From Nemertoderma westbladi (Eukaryota > Xenacoelomorpha > Nemertodermatida > Nemertodermatidae): a stretch of 48,678 nucleotides of DNA. A program made the position numbers and the translations under genes. Position 1 is the first letter of the stretch. The number at the start of each line of letters is the position of its first letter. The stretch lies in contig JAUCBJ010007610.1 in the NCBI GenBank assembly GCA_032718475.1, positions 1 through 48,678 on the forward strand, in the 5' to 3' direction. Below the pieces are notes generated by a model. The model worked only from the letters and a program-made list of their open reading frames with translations. It had not been told where the DNA came from and did not search any database. Positions 47,301 through 48,678 of the stretch are shown piece by piece.

Positions 47301-48678
47301 ACAGTAGGAGTTGAGTTAGTATGGAATAGTAAATGGTAAACCTCATCTTATACGGCTCACACATAAACTGGTACCGCACCTTACAGTAGGAGTTGAGTTA
47401 GTATGGAATAGTAAATGGTAAACCTCATCTTATACGGCTCACACATAAACTGGTACCGCACCTTACAGTAGGAGTTGAGTTAGTATGGAATAGTAAATGG
47501 TAAACCTCATCTTATACGGCTCACACATAAACTGGTACCGCACCTTACAGTAGGAGTTGAGTTAGTATGGAATAGTAAATGGTAAACCTCATCTTTATAC
47601 GGCTCACACATAAACTGGTACCGCACCTTACAGTAGGAGTTGAGTTAGTATGGAATAGTAAATGGTAAACCTCATCTTATACGGCTCACACATAAACTGG
47701 TACCGCACCTTACAGTAGGAGTTGAGTTAGTATGGAATAGTAAATGGTAAACCTCATCTTATACGGCTCACACATAAACTGGTACCGCACCTTACAGTAG
47801 GAGTTGAGTTAGTATGGAATAGTAAATGGTAAACCTCATCTTATACGGCTCACACATAAACTGGTACCGCACCTTACAGTAGGAGTTGAGTTAGTATGGA
47901 ATAGTAAATGGTAAACCTCATCTTATACGGCTCACACATAAACTGGTACCGCACCTTACAGTAGGAGTTGAGTTAGTATGGAATAGTAAATGGTAAACCT
48001 CATCTTATACGGCTCACACATAAACTGGTACCGCACCTTACAGTAGGAGTTGAGTTAGTATGGAATAGTAAATGGTAAACCTCATCTTATATACGGCTCA
48101 CACATAAACTGGTACCGCACCTTACAGTAGGAGTTGAGTTAGTATGGAATAGTAAATGGTAAACCTCATCTTATACGGCTCACACATAAACTGGTACCGC
48201 ACCTTACAGTAGGAGTTGAGTTAGTATGGAATAGTAAATGGTAAACCTCATCTTATACGGCTCACACATAAACTGGTACCGCACCTTACAGTAGGAGTTG
48301 AGTTAGTATGGAATAGTAAATGGTAAACCTCATCTTATACGGCTCACACATAAACTGGTACCGCACCTTACAGTAGGAGTTGAGTTAGTATGGAATAGTA
48401 AATGGTAAACCTCATCTTATACGGCTCACACATAAACTGGTACCGCACCTTACAGTAGGAGTTGAGTTAGTATGAAATAGTAAATGCTAAACCTCATCTT
48501 ATATTATACGGCTCACACATAAACTGGTACCGCACCTTACAGTAGGAGTTAGTATGGAATAGTAAATGGTAAACCTCATCTTATACTGCTCACACATAAA
48601 CTGGTACCGCACATTACAGTAGGAGTTGAGTTAGTATGGAATAGTAAATGGTAAACCTCATTTTATACGGCTCACATA
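35378..48678. repeat. 77/82 bp satellite array, right part (continues past the window)
   Basis: This is the same unit as 21711-27393, starting mid-unit at AACCTCATCTTATACGG, with roughly 165 copies. From 35.4 to about 41 kb, 77 bp units and mixed variants dominate. From about 41.3 kb onward the 82 bp GGAGTTGAGTTAGTAT form dominates and units are much more alike. A marker pair (CACACTTAAACT with CCGTAGGTGTTGAG, and AAACCCTATC) at 36011/40982 and 36267/41238 shows a block duplicated at a 4971 bp offset. No genes. Confidence 0.97.

Noticed and set aside
21711-48678. CRISPR-like or regulatory array for the 77/82 bp repeat
   Set aside because: There are no unique spacers; the whole period is repeated, as in satellite DNA.

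Overview
This is a eukaryotic, almost certainly metazoan, repeat-dense region. Nothing in it looks like a host single-copy gene. Every coding sequence I can support belongs to a transposable element: a BEL/Pao LTR retrotransposon, a CR1-like (jockey superfamily) LINE, and a P-element-superfamily DNA transposon with a THAP exon. Spliceosomal signals in the P element, a 2A-like peptide in the LINE, and frequent TAGGCCTA and TACCGGTA words suggest a marine invertebrate (echinoderm, hemichordate or mollusc type). The sequence alone does not fix the species.

Layout. 1-8309 is a higher-order repeat of about 2.28 kb: G-rich 30-45 bp subunits alternate with a spacer of about 1 kb that carries a 0.49 kb inverted-repeat structure. 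There are four copies; copies 1 and 2 are nearly identical, copy 3 has a 324 bp deletion and copy 4 has a 511 bp expansion. 8310-12132 is AT-rich unique-looking DNA with a degenerate repeat patch, an unrecognised purine-rich stretch, a possible old LTR and a hAT-like MITE. 12133-20128 is a non-autonomous BEL/Pao element. Its LTRs are about 97 percent identical, its gag-protease-RT frame is cut at both ends, and a 4.5 kb array of 81 copies of a 56 bp minisatellite stands where the rest of pol should be. 20129-21710 is AT-rich and holds a tRNA-like sequence. From 21711 to the window end lies one large 77/82 bp satellite array, split at 27393/35378 by the LINE.

Nesting. The satellite came first, then the LINE inserted in it (AACC duplicated, with a 55-base poly-T at its 5-prime junction), then the P element inserted in the LINE ORF with an 8 bp target duplication. 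The two LINE half-ORFs meet in frame across the P element, so the LINE ORF was about 1165 codons and open when it was hit. The P element encodes, on the minus strand, a THAP exon that splices in phase to a transposase exon. A probable one-base frameshift near its C-terminus suggests this copy is inactive.

The most unusual items are: the minisatellite that replaced most of pol and whose antisense strand is open in all three frames with the same cyclic 56-residue peptide; the 2A-like motif near the N-terminus of the LINE ORF; the clean satellite > LINE > P nesting; and the resemblance between the P-element terminus and the satellite unit.
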